From contig LNEB01000012.1 of assembly GCA_001464795.1 (NCBI GenBank), positions 62,001 to 126,000 of the forward strand: a DNA stretch of 64,000 nucleotides, read 5' to 3'. How positions within the stretch are numbered: position 1 is the stretch's first letter; each line of letters opens with the position of its first letter. The notes beneath the pieces were generated by a model that was not told where the DNA came from, ran no database searches, and saw only the letters and a program-made list of their open reading frames with translations. Of the stretch, positions 17,090 to 26,562 are shown in pieces. The translations under genes were made by a program, and so were the position numbers. The DNA comes from Bdellovibrionales bacterium Ga0074139. GTDB taxonomy: Bacteria; Bdellovibrionota; Bdellovibrionia; Bdellovibrionales; Bdellovibrionaceae.

Positions 17090-17941
17090 TTGAAATCCCC
17101 CCTATTTATCTTTGTACTCTTTTTCTCTCATCTTTCTTTTTCTCAAACTGTGGTGAGTATTAAAAATGGAAAAGTTCTGCTTGATGCTGGATCTTTAGAG
17201 TTATCACCAGGTGATCAAGTTTTAACTCTGGATAGCAACAATAAACGACGCTCTATTTTACAAATCAGACAAGTCAAAGGTACCAAAGCCACAGCTGATA
17301 TCGTAAAGGGGCAACCTGCTTCAGGACACACACTTTTAAAACCTAAGCGAAAAGCACAAGCCAAAAAAGAATCTGATGAAAGTAGTGATTACCCAGTTAG
17401 GTACCGTAAGCAGGCCTATGGTTTTACGGGCTCCCTTGCAATGAATACCATGAAAATTCCAAATTTTAGAAAAAGTCCTAATACTTACTCACTGGAAATG
17501 ACTGGAACTAATTTTGGAGTGGGTGGATTTTATGACTACAAATTGACTCAAAATATTTCGGCTCGTGCCCATGGGACGCTCGAACTTTTTGATATTAAAT
17601 CCACAAGTGGAGACTGTGCCAACCCCAACGTTCCTGATTGTACCGTTCAGTTCACACAGCTGGGTGGCTACGGAACCATAAACTATCAGTTCTCGCCCGC
17701 TCCCTACCGTTTTTGGGCGGGTGCTGGTGGTGGATTATTTGTCTATTTATCAAAAAAATCTCCGGTCTTGGATACCGAGCAGTTCTTTTTTAACTCGATG
17801 CTGATGGCTTCCTTTGGCCTTGATTACACTCTGAATAAAACAACTTTTATTCCTGTCTCTTTCGAGTATCAAGTGATCCCCGATAAAGAGGCCGGCGTAA
17901 CAGCTTTAGTTTTAAGAGCTGGTTGGGGAAAAACTTTTTAA
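17090..17941 (+). CDS. Exported protein, SH3-like N-domain plus outer-membrane barrel
   Basis: 283 residues from a TTG start. The start is chosen because AAGGAG at 17077-17082 lies seven bases upstream and because it produces a clean signal peptide (MKSPLFIFVLFFSHLSFSQ). Residues about 20-75 form a small beta domain (VVSIKNGKVLLDAG, SPGDQVLTLD). A Lys-rich linker follows, and residues about 110-283 show alternating aromatic/polar strands typical of an OmpW/OmpA-like eight-strand barrel (FWAGAGGGLFVYL, ending in GWGKTF with a terminal Phe). The last residues overlap the convergent rel gene by four bases. The exact function is unknown. Confidence 0.7.
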   Translation: MKSPLFIFVLFFSHLSFSQTVVSIKNGKVLLDAGSLELSPGDQVLTLDSNNKRRSILQIRQVKGTKATADIVKGQPASGHTLLKPKRKAQAKKESDESSDYPVRYRKQAYGFTGSLAMNTMKIPNFRKSPNTYSLEMTGTNFGVGGFYDYKLTQNISARAHGTLELFDIKSTSGDCANPNVPDCTVQFTQLGGYGTINYQFSPAPYRFWAGAGGGLFVYLSKKSPVLDTEQFFFNSMLMASFGLDYTLNKTTFIPVSFEYQVIPDKEAGVTALVLRAGWGKTF

Positions 17942-20154
17942 GACATCACTCGCTCGACACCCAGGATTCCACGAATTTTTTGTAGCTCTAAAATGGCCAC
18001 TGACAACTGAGTGGCGTCTCTGACAGAGATTTCAAAATGACAAATAGCTTTTTTATCTTTGGTCGTTCGAACCTGGGCCGATTCAATATTAATTCCGTGC
18101 ACGGAAAAGGCTTCTGACATCAGTTTCAATAACCCCGTCACGTCTTGAGCTAAAACTTTGAGTTTAACATTTCTTTCCTGGCCTTGTTCCGCTTGTTTTC
18201 TAGTCCAGTCCACTTCCACTTTTCGTAGTTGATCCAATTCAAAGCCTTTTTTGCAATCGGACCGGTGAATGGTGACGCCTCGGCCGCGGGATATAAAACC
18301 CACAATGGAATCCCCTGGAATGGGTGAACAGCACTTTGCAAAGTGCACCAGCACATCATCCATTCCGTCCACTGACACCAAGGACTTGGATTTTTTGACT
18401 TTGTTGGTGGCCGCTCGAACCATGCGGTCCATGAAGGATTCAGTTTCTTTTTTAGGATTCTGAATTTCTGTGCCCTTAGGCAGAAGTCTTTCCACTAAAT
18501 GCTTGGGCTCTAATTTTCCATAGCCAATTTTAATGTACATTTCATCAATGGATCCCAAGCCAAAATCACTTAAAAATTGATCAAACAAATCACCTTGAAA
18601 ATGTTTCGAGGCATTCGCACCAAATTTTCTAAATTCTTTCTCAACGAGATCCTTACCTAAAATCAAAGATCGTTTTCTTTGTTCTTCTTTTACGTACTGA
18701 CGAATTTTCGATTTGGCTTTTGAAGTGACCACAAACTTCAGCCAGTCTTTGGACGGCACTTGAGTTTTGTTGGTCATGATTTCAACGGTGTCCCCGTTTT
18801 GCATGCGGTATTTGAGTGGCACCATTTTACCGTTGATTCGAGCTCCCACGCACTTCACACCAAGATCCGAGTGAATGCTAAAGGCAAAATCCACAGGAGT
18901 GGCCCCTTCGGGAAATTCTCTAACATCACCATTGGGAGTGAACACATAAATTTCCGACTCAAATAGATCGGATTTAACCGTATCTAAAAATTCTTCGGGG
19001 TTTCTGACATTTTGGTGCCAATTGACCAATTCCCGAAGCCATTGGGCCTGGGCTTCTGTTTTATCCGCCACACCTTTTTCTTTGTACTTCCAGTGCGCTG
19101 CAATTCCTCGCTCTGCGATCATATGCATTTCACGGGTGCGAATCTGAATTTCAATACGCTCTCCACCTGGGCCCACCACAGTCGTATGCAGAGACTGATA
19201 ATTATTGGCCTTCGGCATGGCGATGAAATCTTTAAATCTTCCAGGAATGGGTTTCCAAATGGAGTGAATATAGCCCAAAACTTCATAGCACTCGGTGACT
19301 GATCCCACCAGTAACCGAAACGCTAAAACATCAAACACCTGCTCGAAATCAATATCTCGTGCTGTCATCTTACGATAAATGGACCAAAGATGCTTGGATC
19401 TACCGTAGACTTCGTATTTGATTTCTGTTTTTTTCATGGCTTCATAGATTAAGCGTTTCACTTCATCGATGTAGCGATTGGTTTCAGATTCCGTTTTCTT
19501 TACCTTTTGCACCAAGATGTAATACATATCGGGCCGGTAATATCTAAAGCACAAATCTTCCAGTTCAATTTTGAGAGTGTTAATACCCATGCGTCCAGCC
19601 AGAGGTGCATAAATTTCTAAGGTCTCAAGTGCGATACGAGATTGTTTTTCGTAAGGCATATGATGCAAGGTGCGCATATTATGCAATCGGTCTGCGAGTT
19701 TCACTAACACAACACGCACGTCTTTACCCATGGCCACAATCATTTTGCGAATGTTCTCGCCTTGTTTTTCCACTGAGTTTCTAAATTTCATTTGAGAAAT
19801 TTTTGTAACCCCGTCCACAAGCATGGCCACAGTTTCGCCAAATTCTTTTTTGATATCGTCTAAAGTCGCTGGCGTGTCTTCGACCGTATCATGTAGTAAA
19901 CCTGTAATAATACTTTCCACATCTAGTCTGAGCTCAGCTAAAATGCCTGCGACCGATAATGGATGAAAAATATAAGCTTCCCCACTTCTACGGAACTGAC
20001 CTTCGTGGGCTTTTTCAGAAAATAAATAGGCTTTTCGAACGAGGTTTAAATCCGCTTGAGGATCATAAAGTTTGATACGCTCACAAAGATCTTCCACATT
20101 TTTAAGTGGCTTTGTTGATTGCGATAGATCTGTGGTTAAACTTGGTGCAGCCAT
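17938..20154 (-). CDS. rel: Bifunctional (p)ppGpp synthetase/hydrolase Rel/SpoT
   Basis: 738 residues with the full long RSH layout: HD hydrolase (about 30-200; LLHDTVED intact), synthetase (about 230-350; GRFKDFIAMPKANNYQSLHT), TGS (about 390-455), zinc-finger/helical part with CC at about 610, and ACT (about 665-738). The RFKD motif in the synthetase loop is the kind found in bifunctional enzymes rather than RelA. It makes and degrades the stringent alarmone. It is the last gene after gmk and rpoZ, the same gmk-rpoZ-spoT order known in E. coli. The ATG has no ribosome-binding site. Confidence 0.95.
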   Translation of the reverse strand: MAAPSLTTDLSQSTKPLKNVEDLCERIKLYDPQADLNLVRKAYLFSEKAHEGQFRRSGEAYIFHPLSVAGILAELRLDVESIITGLLHDTVEDTPATLDDIKKEFGETVAMLVDGVTKISQMKFRNSVEKQGENIRKMIVAMGKDVRVVLVKLADRLHNMRTLHHMPYEKQSRIALETLEIYAPLAGRMGINTLKIELEDLCFRYYRPDMYYILVQKVKKTESETNRYIDEVKRLIYEAMKKTEIKYEVYGRSKHLWSIYRKMTARDIDFEQVFDVLAFRLLVGSVTECYEVLGYIHSIWKPIPGRFKDFIAMPKANNYQSLHTTVVGPGGERIEIQIRTREMHMIAERGIAAHWKYKEKGVADKTEAQAQWLRELVNWHQNVRNPEEFLDTVKSDLFESEIYVFTPNGDVREFPEGATPVDFAFSIHSDLGVKCVGARINGKMVPLKYRMQNGDTVEIMTNKTQVPSKDWLKFVVTSKAKSKIRQYVKEEQRKRSLILGKDLVEKEFRKFGANASKHFQGDLFDQFLSDFGLGSIDEMYIKIGYGKLEPKHLVERLLPKGTEIQNPKKETESFMDRMVRAATNKVKKSKSLVSVDGMDDVLVHFAKCCSPIPGDSIVGFISRGRGVTIHRSDCKKGFELDQLRKVEVDWTRKQAEQGQERNVKLKVLAQDVTGLLKLMSEAFSVHGINIESAQVRTTKDKKAICHFEISVRDATQLSVAILELQKIRGILGVERVMS

Positions 20155-20215
20155 GATCTATGTTATATCGGAATTATTTCGATGGAAAGAAGTCGTGTTT
20201 TTATAAATTTTTTAA

Positions 20216-20464
20216 TTATTCTACGGGTTTATTAAGGTCACGCTCGATGTCGAGTTGCATGTTTGCAAAGTCCATGTGGTTTTCATAGCCCACGTTACCT
20301 GCTGCCACTTCACGAAGACCCACGACAACGGATTTGTTTTGTTTAAATGCAACCGTGGCTTCAGAGCCCTTCATCAATTGCTTAACACGTTTAGACACCA
20401 TTAAAACCAATGCAAAGCGATTGGGTACTTTTTCAAGACAATCTTCAACGGTGACACGTGCCAT
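20216..20464 (-). CDS. rpoZ: RNA polymerase omega subunit
   Basis: 82 residues beginning [20 protein letters not shown], the conserved omega N-terminus, with [11 protein letters not shown] next. It assists assembly of beta-prime into RNA polymerase and, in many bacteria, forms part of the ppGpp-binding site. It lies between gmk and rel in the same orientation, a conserved arrangement. AAGGAG-like bases lie just upstream in the 36-base gap. Confidence 0.95.
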   Translation of the reverse strand: MARVTVEDCLEKVPNRFALVLMVSKRVKQLMKGSEATVAFKQNKSVVVGLREVAAGNVGYENHMDFANMQLDIERDLNKPVE

Positions 20465-20500
20465 ATTCAGGAATCTCCTTAAATTTAAACTGATACTGTT

Positions 20501-21079
20501 CTAAGGCTGTTTAAGCCAATCATCAACGATTTTCTTAAAGCCCAAGTAAGAGTCTTCAAAAATATCATTGATGATTTGCACGTCAAAGGTCTGGCTGAGC
20601 TTCATTTCAGCTTCCGCGTTTTTCATTCGGACTTCCAGATCCTGAGGGACCCGCCCATCACGGATGACAATTCTGCGACGCAGCTCGTCAATACTTGGTG
20701 GTAAGATAAACACTGTTTTGGCTGACGGGAACTTTTCTTTAAAAGTTTTAGCCCCTTGAACATCCACATCCATAATAATGCACTTGTTTTTTTTCCAAGC
20801 CTCTTCGATTTGATAAACAGGAGTTCCATAAAGTTGGTTATGAACCACAGCCCATTCGATAAAAAAATCTTGGCTGATTTTGAGCTCAAATTCTTCACGA
20901 CTGACATAGTGATAAGGAAAGCCTTCGGACTCGCCTTTACGCATACTTCTGGTTGTATAAGTTACTGTATCAACAAACCGGTCATCTTCTTGGCAAATAC
21001 GGTCAACAAAGCTACTTTTACCGGCTCCGCTAGGAGCTGCTAGAATTAACATTTTTCCGGTTTCAGTGATTTTATTCAA
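20501..21079 (-). CDS. gmk: Guanylate kinase
   Basis: 192 residues. The P-loop APSGAGKSS (about 14-22) and the GMP-binding region YTTRSMRKGE with GFPYHYVSREEF (about 40-65) mark guanylate kinase, which converts GMP to GDP. Length is about normal (200). It overlaps the 3' end of yicC by eight bases, so the two are coupled. The gene order yicC-gmk-rpoZ is common in bacteria. Confidence 0.95.
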   Translation of the reverse strand: MNKITETGKMLILAAPSGAGKSSFVDRICQEDDRFVDTVTYTTRSMRKGESEGFPYHYVSREEFELKISQDFFIEWAVVHNQLYGTPVYQIEEAWKKNKCIIMDVDVQGAKTFKEKFPSAKTVFILPPSIDELRRRIVIRDGRVPQDLEVRMKNAEAEMKLSQTFDVQIINDIFEDSYLGFKKIVDDWLKQP

Positions 21080-21950
21080 TGTTTTGCACCTGTTCCCGCA
21101 ATCTTTCGATGATGGTTTTTCCTTCCACCACGGATTGCGTAATCACAGACACTTGAGACTTTGAGCCAATCGTATTCATTTCTCTGTGTAATTCCTGAAT
21201 ATAAAAATCCAGTTTTTTACCTTCTGATTCAGAGCTGGATAAAAGTTTTTGCACATTTTTAATGTGCTCGAGTAGTCTTACGATTTCTTCATTCACATCT
21301 GATTTTTCAAGCTGAATCAAAACTTCTTGCGATAATCTTTGAGGGTCGACTTCGATCCCTTTAAGTCTTGCACGAAGTCTGAGCTCAAATTTGTTTTGTA
21401 AATCTTGATCCGCAAGTCCGCGCAAACTTTGAATTTGCAGAACTGTTTTTTCCAAAAGCTTTAAGGTTTTTTCTAATTCTTTACGTAAATTTTGACCTTC
21501 ACGTTGGCGCTCTTTGTGGCATCCCTGTAAAGCGGCTTCGTAAGCCTTATAAACCATTTTCTTTTCTTGCTCTGTGATTTCACTGCCCATGTCTCTGGAA
21601 ATCACATCGGGCCAATGGGCGATGGATTCTACCCTGAAGACGGCCGGAGATTTCATAATTTTAGAGAGATCCGTTAAGACTTCTGTGTAGCGTTTTGCTA
21701 GCGGTCGATTCAATGTTAAAGATTTTGCAGCGGCTTCAGGAGCTGCACGCCTTTGAATAAAAACGTCTACCGTTCCACGTTTAATACTATTTTGCAGCCT
21801 TTTTTTAAGCTCGGGTTCTAAACTAAAATACTCTTTTGGTAAATGAAACCGAGGTTCAAGAAACCTTCCGTTCACCGAACGGATGGAAATTTCTAATAGC
21901 GCAAGTGATGAGTGAGCACGAGATGTGCCGTAGCCTGTCATGCTTTTCAT
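21072..21950 (-). CDS. yicC: YicC family protein, probable endoribonuclease
   Basis: 292 residues. The N-terminal YicC domain begins MKSMTGYGTSR and contains SIRSVNGRFLEPRF (about 22-35). The C-terminal DUF1732 domain contains KLDFYIQELHREMNTIGSK (about 243-261). Both are hallmarks of YicC/YloC proteins, which are reported as endoribonucleases. It lies between miaA and gmk with very short spacing. The helix-rich middle part (about 140-240) is typical. Confidence 0.93.
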   Translation of the reverse strand: MKSMTGYGTSRAHSSLALLEISIRSVNGRFLEPRFHLPKEYFSLEPELKKRLQNSIKRGTVDVFIQRRAAPEAAAKSLTLNRPLAKRYTEVLTDLSKIMKSPAVFRVESIAHWPDVISRDMGSEITEQEKKMVYKAYEAALQGCHKERQREGQNLRKELEKTLKLLEKTVLQIQSLRGLADQDLQNKFELRLRARLKGIEVDPQRLSQEVLIQLEKSDVNEEIVRLLEHIKNVQKLLSSSESEGKKLDFYIQELHREMNTIGSKSQVSVITQSVVEGKTIIERLREQVQNIE

Positions 21951-21959
21951 GTTCAGAGT

Positions 21960-22901
21960 CTACATGTTTGAAAGAAAGCTGGCAAGATGAGCTTCAGCCT
22001 TTGTTTTTAAAGAGCCAGGTTCAGTGGCATCCAGTGCTATCAAATCGGGCTCTTTTTTAAACCAAGTTCTTTGTTTTTTAGCGAGCTGACGAGTGGAAAT
22101 TAAAATTCTTTCCTCTAGACCCAGGCGATTTTCATGGCCCAGCAAATACTGACAGACTTCAAAATAGCCCACTGATGACAATGGGGACCAAGTCTTTAGA
22201 CCTTTGCCCAGAAGACTTTCAACTTCTTCAATCATTCCATTATCAAACATTTGTTTTACTCGTTGCTCGATTCTTTGATTTAATAAAGAAGGCTCTAGTT
22301 GCAGATGCAATTTCAAAATACGTCCGATGGTGGTGGATTCACTGTCATTGATTTTTCCCTGATTCAACAGGGTCACATTTGTATCAGGATTTTGCCTTAG
22401 AATCTCTATAGCTCGCAGGATCCGGTACTCATCGTTGGGATGGATTTTACCTGCATATTCAGGATCTCGATTTAAAATCTCCTGCCAAAACAGGTCTGTT
22501 TTTCCCCCGTTTGATTTGAGTTCTTCATTCAATGCTTCTTTGATCTCAACGGGGGTTTCTGAGATATCAAAGAGTCCTTTTTCTAAAGCTCGGTAATAAA
22601 ATCCCGTGCCCCCCACCACAATGATCAACTGAGTTTCGGGAATATTTTCCAATTCATTTAAAAAAAATTTTCTATATTTGCCGGCTGTCATCACATCAGG
22701 TGCTGACATCACATCAAATAAAAAGTGAGGAACTTCGGATCTTTCCTGTGGTGAAGGTTTAGCCGCCCCAATATTAAGCTCGTGATAGACCTGAATAGAG
22801 TCACAATTAAAAATAACAGCACCAAATTTTTTGGCTAATTCTATGGCAAGCCTGGTTTTACCCGAGGCTGTAGGACCGGATAAAAATAAAAAATTTCGCA
22901 T
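21960..22901 (-). CDS. miaA: tRNA dimethylallyltransferase MiaA
   Basis: 313 residues, from the ATG at 22901, one base after the mutL stop. A longer reading frame exists, but MRNFLFLSGPTASGKT is the standard start, with the P-loop at residues about 9-16. Other signatures are FNCDSIQVYHELNIGAAKP (about 36-54), VVGGTGFYYRALEKGL and RDPEYAGKIHPNDEYRILRA. It transfers a dimethylallyl group to A37 of tRNAs that read UNN codons, which would include the tRNA-Leu(CAA) found in this window. Confidence 0.95.
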   Translation of the reverse strand: MRNFLFLSGPTASGKTRLAIELAKKFGAVIFNCDSIQVYHELNIGAAKPSPQERSEVPHFLFDVMSAPDVMTAGKYRKFFLNELENIPETQLIIVVGGTGFYYRALEKGLFDISETPVEIKEALNEELKSNGGKTDLFWQEILNRDPEYAGKIHPNDEYRILRAIEILRQNPDTNVTLLNQGKINDSESTTIGRILKLHLQLEPSLLNQRIEQRVKQMFDNGMIEEVESLLGKGLKTWSPLSSVGYFEVCQYLLGHENRLGLEERILISTRQLAKKQRTWFKKEPDLIALDATEPGSLKTKAEAHLASFLSNM

Positions 22902-22902
22902 G

Positions 22903-24639
22903 CTAATTTCTTCGGCCAAATTCTTTTTCAAGTTCTGCAAAGCTCCACTTAATTGATACAGGTCGACCGTGAGGACAGAAGCTGGATAGTGGAAATTCAT
23001 CCATTTGTTCCAATAATGATTTCATTTCCCCATGGCTTAGTGCTTGCCCTGCTCGTACCACTGAATGACAGGCAAAAGTGGCACAGATATCAATTAATTT
23101 TTTTTCAAAAACAAAACTAGAGCCTAATTCTAAAATATCATCCGCCATTTGCGAAAAAAGCATTGGTAAAGAGGACTCTTTCATAATCAAAGGTGCTGAA
23201 GTGACTCCCAAGGTGTTAGGGCCAAGCTCTTCGATATCGATTCCCATTTTTTGAAAATGAATCTTATGAGTCATTAAAGCCTGCGCCTGTGCCGACGTGA
23301 GATCCAAGGCCAAAGGAAATAAAAAATTCTGTGTTGAAATATCTGATGATTGATAGGCTTTCATCAGTTTTTCAAAGGCCACTCTTTCATGAGCTGCATG
23401 CTGGTCCACAAGCATAAGACCTTCACCACTTTGCGTGATGATATAAGTCAGTCCTAATTGGCCAATCACTTCTAAACTTGACCAGTAACCACCTGTTGGG
23501 ACTTCTCGCTGGATAGCCGCTGATTGCCATTCATTTAAAGTAGGAGTTGATTTTTTTTGGAATTGATACCCACCTGTGGACCAACTGACTTGTTGATGAT
23601 CCTGAAAAACCGGTGAGGAAAGCTTCAAGGGCTCGTAACTTTGAAAAGAATTTTGCAAATTCCATGGGGCTTTTTCAAGAGCCGATCTTAAAGCATGATG
23701 AACCGTTCTAAAAGCTTGTGATGGATTTAAAAATTTAACCTGACTTTTTGTCGGGTGAATATTCACGTCCACTTGATCTGTTGGAAGCCTAAGATCAAGA
23801 ACAACGTAAGGATATTCTCCGTGCATCAGCAAACTTCTGTAGGAATCAAGAATGGCTGTTTGTAAGGCCCGATCCAGAACAGTTCGCCCTTGCACAAAAA
23901 TCCAAATTTGCCTGGAAGTTCGAGCCACATTTTCAGGCGAACTGAAAGCCATTCTTAACTTCCAACCCTCTGATTCGAAAGAAGTTTCAAATAAAGGGCT
24001 TTCAAGTTCTAAAACTTTTTGGCATCGGGTTTTCCAATCCAAGTCTGCTTCATAAACAGAAACGAGTTTTTCATTTTCAAAGTAACGAAATTCGCAATTG
24101 GGATGGGATAAAGCAAAGGCTTTGATAACGTTTTTAACAGCTTGATTTTCAGCAGACTCTGATTTCAAAAATTTCAGCCTAGCGGGAACATTTTCAAAAA
24201 GTTGGCTGATAAATAAAGAAGTCCCCGTTTCATGACTGACAGCTTGCACTGCTTTTTTTTCACTAAAAGAGGACTGAATTTGATAGGCCGAGTTTTGCTT
24301 TTCTGTTTTTGAAATTAGTGTGAGTTTGCTAACCGCTGAAGCACTGGCTAAGGCTTCACCACGAAAACCAAAGGAGTAAAGCTTAAATAAATCCTCAGTT
24401 TTTTTTATTTTTGAAGTCGCAAATCTTTCTAAGGCCAGACCAAGTTCAGATTCAGGAATTCCTGATCCGTTGTCTGTAACTTGTATACTTCGACAATTGT
24501 CTGCGACAACAACTTTTATTTTTGTCGCCCCTGCATCCAAACTGTTTTCGATCAGTTCTTTAACAAGATGGGCCGGTCTTTCGACGACTTCACCAGCTGC
24601 AATTTGATCTCGGACTTCAGGGGATAAAAGTTGAATCAT
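22903..24639 (-). CDS. mutL: DNA mismatch repair protein MutL
   Basis: 578 residues from the ATG at 24639 (IQLLSPEVRDQIAAGEVVER). Longer in-frame starts reach into the end of the upstream gene and are not typical. The GHKL ATPase motifs are ENSLDAGATKI, DNGSGIP and the GFRGEALASASAVS loop (about 70-85). The C-terminal dimerisation domain begins near 390 and contains QSGEGLMLVDQHAAHERV and ACHSVVRAGQALS, ending in CPHGRPVSI. The DQHA and CPHGRP elements are conserved, but the full endonuclease motif DQHAxxExxxE appears as DQHAAHERVAFE. It coordinates mismatch repair with MutS. Confidence 0.95.
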   Translation of the reverse strand: MIQLLSPEVRDQIAAGEVVERPAHLVKELIENSLDAGATKIKVVVADNCRSIQVTDNGSGIPESELGLALERFATSKIKKTEDLFKLYSFGFRGEALASASAVSKLTLISKTEKQNSAYQIQSSFSEKKAVQAVSHETGTSLFISQLFENVPARLKFLKSESAENQAVKNVIKAFALSHPNCEFRYFENEKLVSVYEADLDWKTRCQKVLELESPLFETSFESEGWKLRMAFSSPENVARTSRQIWIFVQGRTVLDRALQTAILDSYRSLLMHGEYPYVVLDLRLPTDQVDVNIHPTKSQVKFLNPSQAFRTVHHALRSALEKAPWNLQNSFQSYEPLKLSSPVFQDHQQVSWSTGGYQFQKKSTPTLNEWQSAAIQREVPTGGYWSSLEVIGQLGLTYIITQSGEGLMLVDQHAAHERVAFEKLMKAYQSSDISTQNFLFPLALDLTSAQAQALMTHKIHFQKMGIDIEELGPNTLGVTSAPLIMKESSLPMLFSQMADDILELGSSFVFEKKLIDICATFACHSVVRAGQALSHGEMKSLLEQMDEFPLSSFCPHGRPVSIKWSFAELEKEFGRRN

Positions 24640-24676
24640 AGGTGACCGGGAAGCTACTGATGCTTCGCAAAACCTG

Positions 24677-25378
24677 TCAAGAACGGATTTGCCAGACGCG
24701 GTAAAAGGCCTCAAGAACAATGGAGAGATTCATTTTACTTTGCCCGACGCGGCGATCAGCAAAAACGATGGGAACCTCTTGCACTTGAAAACCGTTTTTT
24801 GAAGCTTTGTATTTAAGCTCAATTTGAAAGCTATATCCATTGGACTGAATCTGTCCAAGCCCCATTTTTTGCAAAACGGGGGCTTTCCAAGCATTAAAGC
24901 CTCCGGTCCAATCACGGATGGGGAAACCCAGGATTAACCTTGAATAAAGACTGCCGCCTCGAGAAATGAGCTTCCTAAGAAAGCTCCAATTGATGGTTTC
25001 ACCGCCAGGTACGTAGCGTGAGCCAATAACAAAATCAGTTTGAGGATTTTCAGCGGCCGATAACACTTTCACGAGGTCTTCAGGTCGATGGGAAAAATCC
25101 GCATCCATTTCAATGATAAGGTCATAGGAATTTTGCAAAGCCCACTCAAAACCTGCCAAGTAAGCTTTTCCCAGGCCTTGCTTTCCTGATCGGTTCAGCA
25201 AATGTAATCTGTCTTGATGCTGACTTTGCATTTGTTGAACTTTTTTTGCTGTACCATCCGGAGAATTATCATCAACCACAAGAATATGCACCGCTGGATT
25301 TTTTAAAAAAACCTGAGGCACGATTTCAGCTATATTTTCGATTTCATTGTAGGTCGGAATGATCACTAAAGATTTCAT
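24677..25378 (-). CDS. Polyprenol-phosphate mannosyltransferase-type GT2 glycosyltransferase
   Basis: 233 residues, about the length of the catalytic-only DPM1 type, with no membrane segments. Visible motifs are VVDDNSPDGTA (about 34-44), the DAD metal site in IIEMDADFSHRPEDL (about 88-102) and RDWTGGFNAWK. It should transfer a sugar (mannose or a related one) from a nucleotide to a polyprenyl phosphate at the inner face of the cytoplasmic membrane, for later use by GT-C enzymes. It is the first clear gene of the mutL-miaA-yicC-gmk-rpoZ-rel run. The 37-base gap to mutL suggests co-transcription. Confidence 0.9.
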   Translation of the reverse strand: MKSLVIIPTYNEIENIAEIVPQVFLKNPAVHILVVDDNSPDGTAKKVQQMQSQHQDRLHLLNRSGKQGLGKAYLAGFEWALQNSYDLIIEMDADFSHRPEDLVKVLSAAENPQTDFVIGSRYVPGGETINWSFLRKLISRGGSLYSRLILGFPIRDWTGGFNAWKAPVLQKMGLGQIQSNGYSFQIELKYKASKNGFQVQEVPIVFADRRVGQSKMNLSIVLEAFYRVWQIRS

Positions 25379-25401
25379 ATGTGCCTAGGACACTACTCTA
25401 T

Positions 25402-25833
25402 TTAGATTCGAGTGGAAAGGCTTTTTGAACTGGGACCGAGCTTATTGGGTTTTGTTTGTGATGGAGGACGCGGCGGTAAATCCAATGGCTTTCTAAGCAA
25501 GTATCCTGGCTCGGCCTGACGTTTAACTAAAAAAGCCTTTACATTTTCAGCGGCTTGTTCGGGATTTTTTTTATATAGTACAGGATCAAAACCACAGGTT
25601 CGGCAATTGATATGCAGCCTCCAGCGAAGTCTTAAAAAAACCTCTGCCAGCATAAGACCCGTCACAAAAAAGAGTAAGCTTTTAGGATTGTAGGTTTTCC
25701 AGATCACAAAGCTTAGACACAAAGAAGCCAGTCCACTTAAAATCATGTGCCGAAGGCCAAAGGATTTTTCTTTGAAGACCTCATGGGGTGTTCGGCAAAA
25801 GGCACAAAAGACTTTTTCTTTTTTCGGACTCAT
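25402..25833 (-). CDS. Zinc-ribbon membrane protein of unknown function
   Basis: 143 residues. CAFC at residues 10-13 and CRTC at 77-80 form two Cys pairs of a probable zinc ribbon split by two membrane segments (about 31-47 and 51-66). The tail is Pro/Lys-rich. I do not recognise the family. It ends 24 bases before the glycosyltransferase gene and is probably co-transcribed with it. Upstream it is divergent from the Yip1-like gene. Confidence 0.7.
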   Translation of the reverse strand: MSPKKEKVFCAFCRTPHEVFKEKSFGLRHMILSGLASLCLSFVIWKTYNPKSLLFFVTGLMLAEVFLRLRWRLHINCRTCGFDPVLYKKNPEQAAENVKAFLVKRQAEPGYLLRKPLDLPPRPPSQTKPNKLGPSSKSLSTRI

Positions 25834-25929
25834 TTATTAAGTATAGCAGCAAAATTGAAAACGATGATACTCGACCAAGGTCTATCATTGTATTGTCATT
25901 ATTCAGATTTAGCTTCATTGTCATCAGTA

Positions 25930-26481
25930 ATGGCTGATATTCGTGATGTGACTCCTCAAATTCAAGAGATCAAAAAAGACTTTCTTTTAATATTGAAATT
26001 TTTAAAAAATCCACTGAATGAAATTAGCTTTCCACTGCCGTGGTCATGGCAAAAATCCATTCTTTATTATGCTGTTATTTCCATTGCTGCAGGCATATTA
26101 AATGGATTGATCCCACCCAATATCTATCATATCGCTTTTGGTCTGATTTTTATGCCTATCATTACTTTTGTAACGAGCCACATTTTAGCAGGCTTTTTTT
26201 ATTATTACTTTCAGGTTTTTGAAAAAAGAATGGTGAACTTCTTAGAAATTTTTCACCTGGTTATTTTAGCTAATATCCCATTTTTATTGGTTCACACTTT
26301 ATCAAGTCTTGTACCACCGATTACTTTGATCGGTCTGGCTTTTTCGGCCCTTTTGATGATTGTGGGCCTGACGGATAAGTTGAATCTTAACAAAAAAAAA
26401 TCCATTCAGTTGGTTTCACTTCTGTACCTCATGATTTTTGCCGTTTGGATCTGGGAAAAAATCATCGCCACTCGTTTATGA
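25930..26481 (+). CDS. Yip1-domain membrane protein
   Basis: About 183 residues, with the start taken at 25930 (MADIRDVTPQIQEIKKDF); in-frame ATGs further upstream (25864) exist, but the added residues look like translated promoter DNA. About five membrane segments follow a short cytosolic part, with LKNPLNEISFPLPW just before the first. This layout and the segment VTSHILAGFFYYYFQVF fit the Yip1/DUF1282-like group, whose role in bacteria is not clear. It is a single gene closed by the shared hairpin at 26486-26519. Confidence 0.65.
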   Translation: MADIRDVTPQIQEIKKDFLLILKFLKNPLNEISFPLPWSWQKSILYYAVISIAAGILNGLIPPNIYHIAFGLIFMPIITFVTSHILAGFFYYYFQVFEKRMVNFLEIFHLVILANIPFLLVHTLSSLVPPITLIGLAFSALLMIVGLTDKLNLNKKKSIQLVSLLYLMIFAVWIWEKIIATRL

Positions 26482-26485
26482 AGGC

Positions 26486-26519
26486 AAGAGTTAGGTGAAC
26501 ATGAATTCACCTAACTCTT
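26486..26519. terminator. Bidirectional terminator between convergent genes
   Basis: AAGAGTTAGGTGAA and its perfect complement TTCACCTAACTCTT form a fourteen-base-pair stem around a six-base loop, five bases after the Yip1-like gene and about 44 before the flagellin gene end. T-runs on both sides are short, so termination may be imperfect. Confidence 0.6.
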
Positions 26520-26562
26520 TAACGGATGGACGGTTCGGACCATGGAAACTTAAATTAAATTA

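Noticed and set aside
20155-20170. TATAAC seven bases before the rel ATG as a third leaderless promoter
   Set aside because: Weak hexamer, no -35, and the gene lies inside the gmk-rpoZ-rel run.
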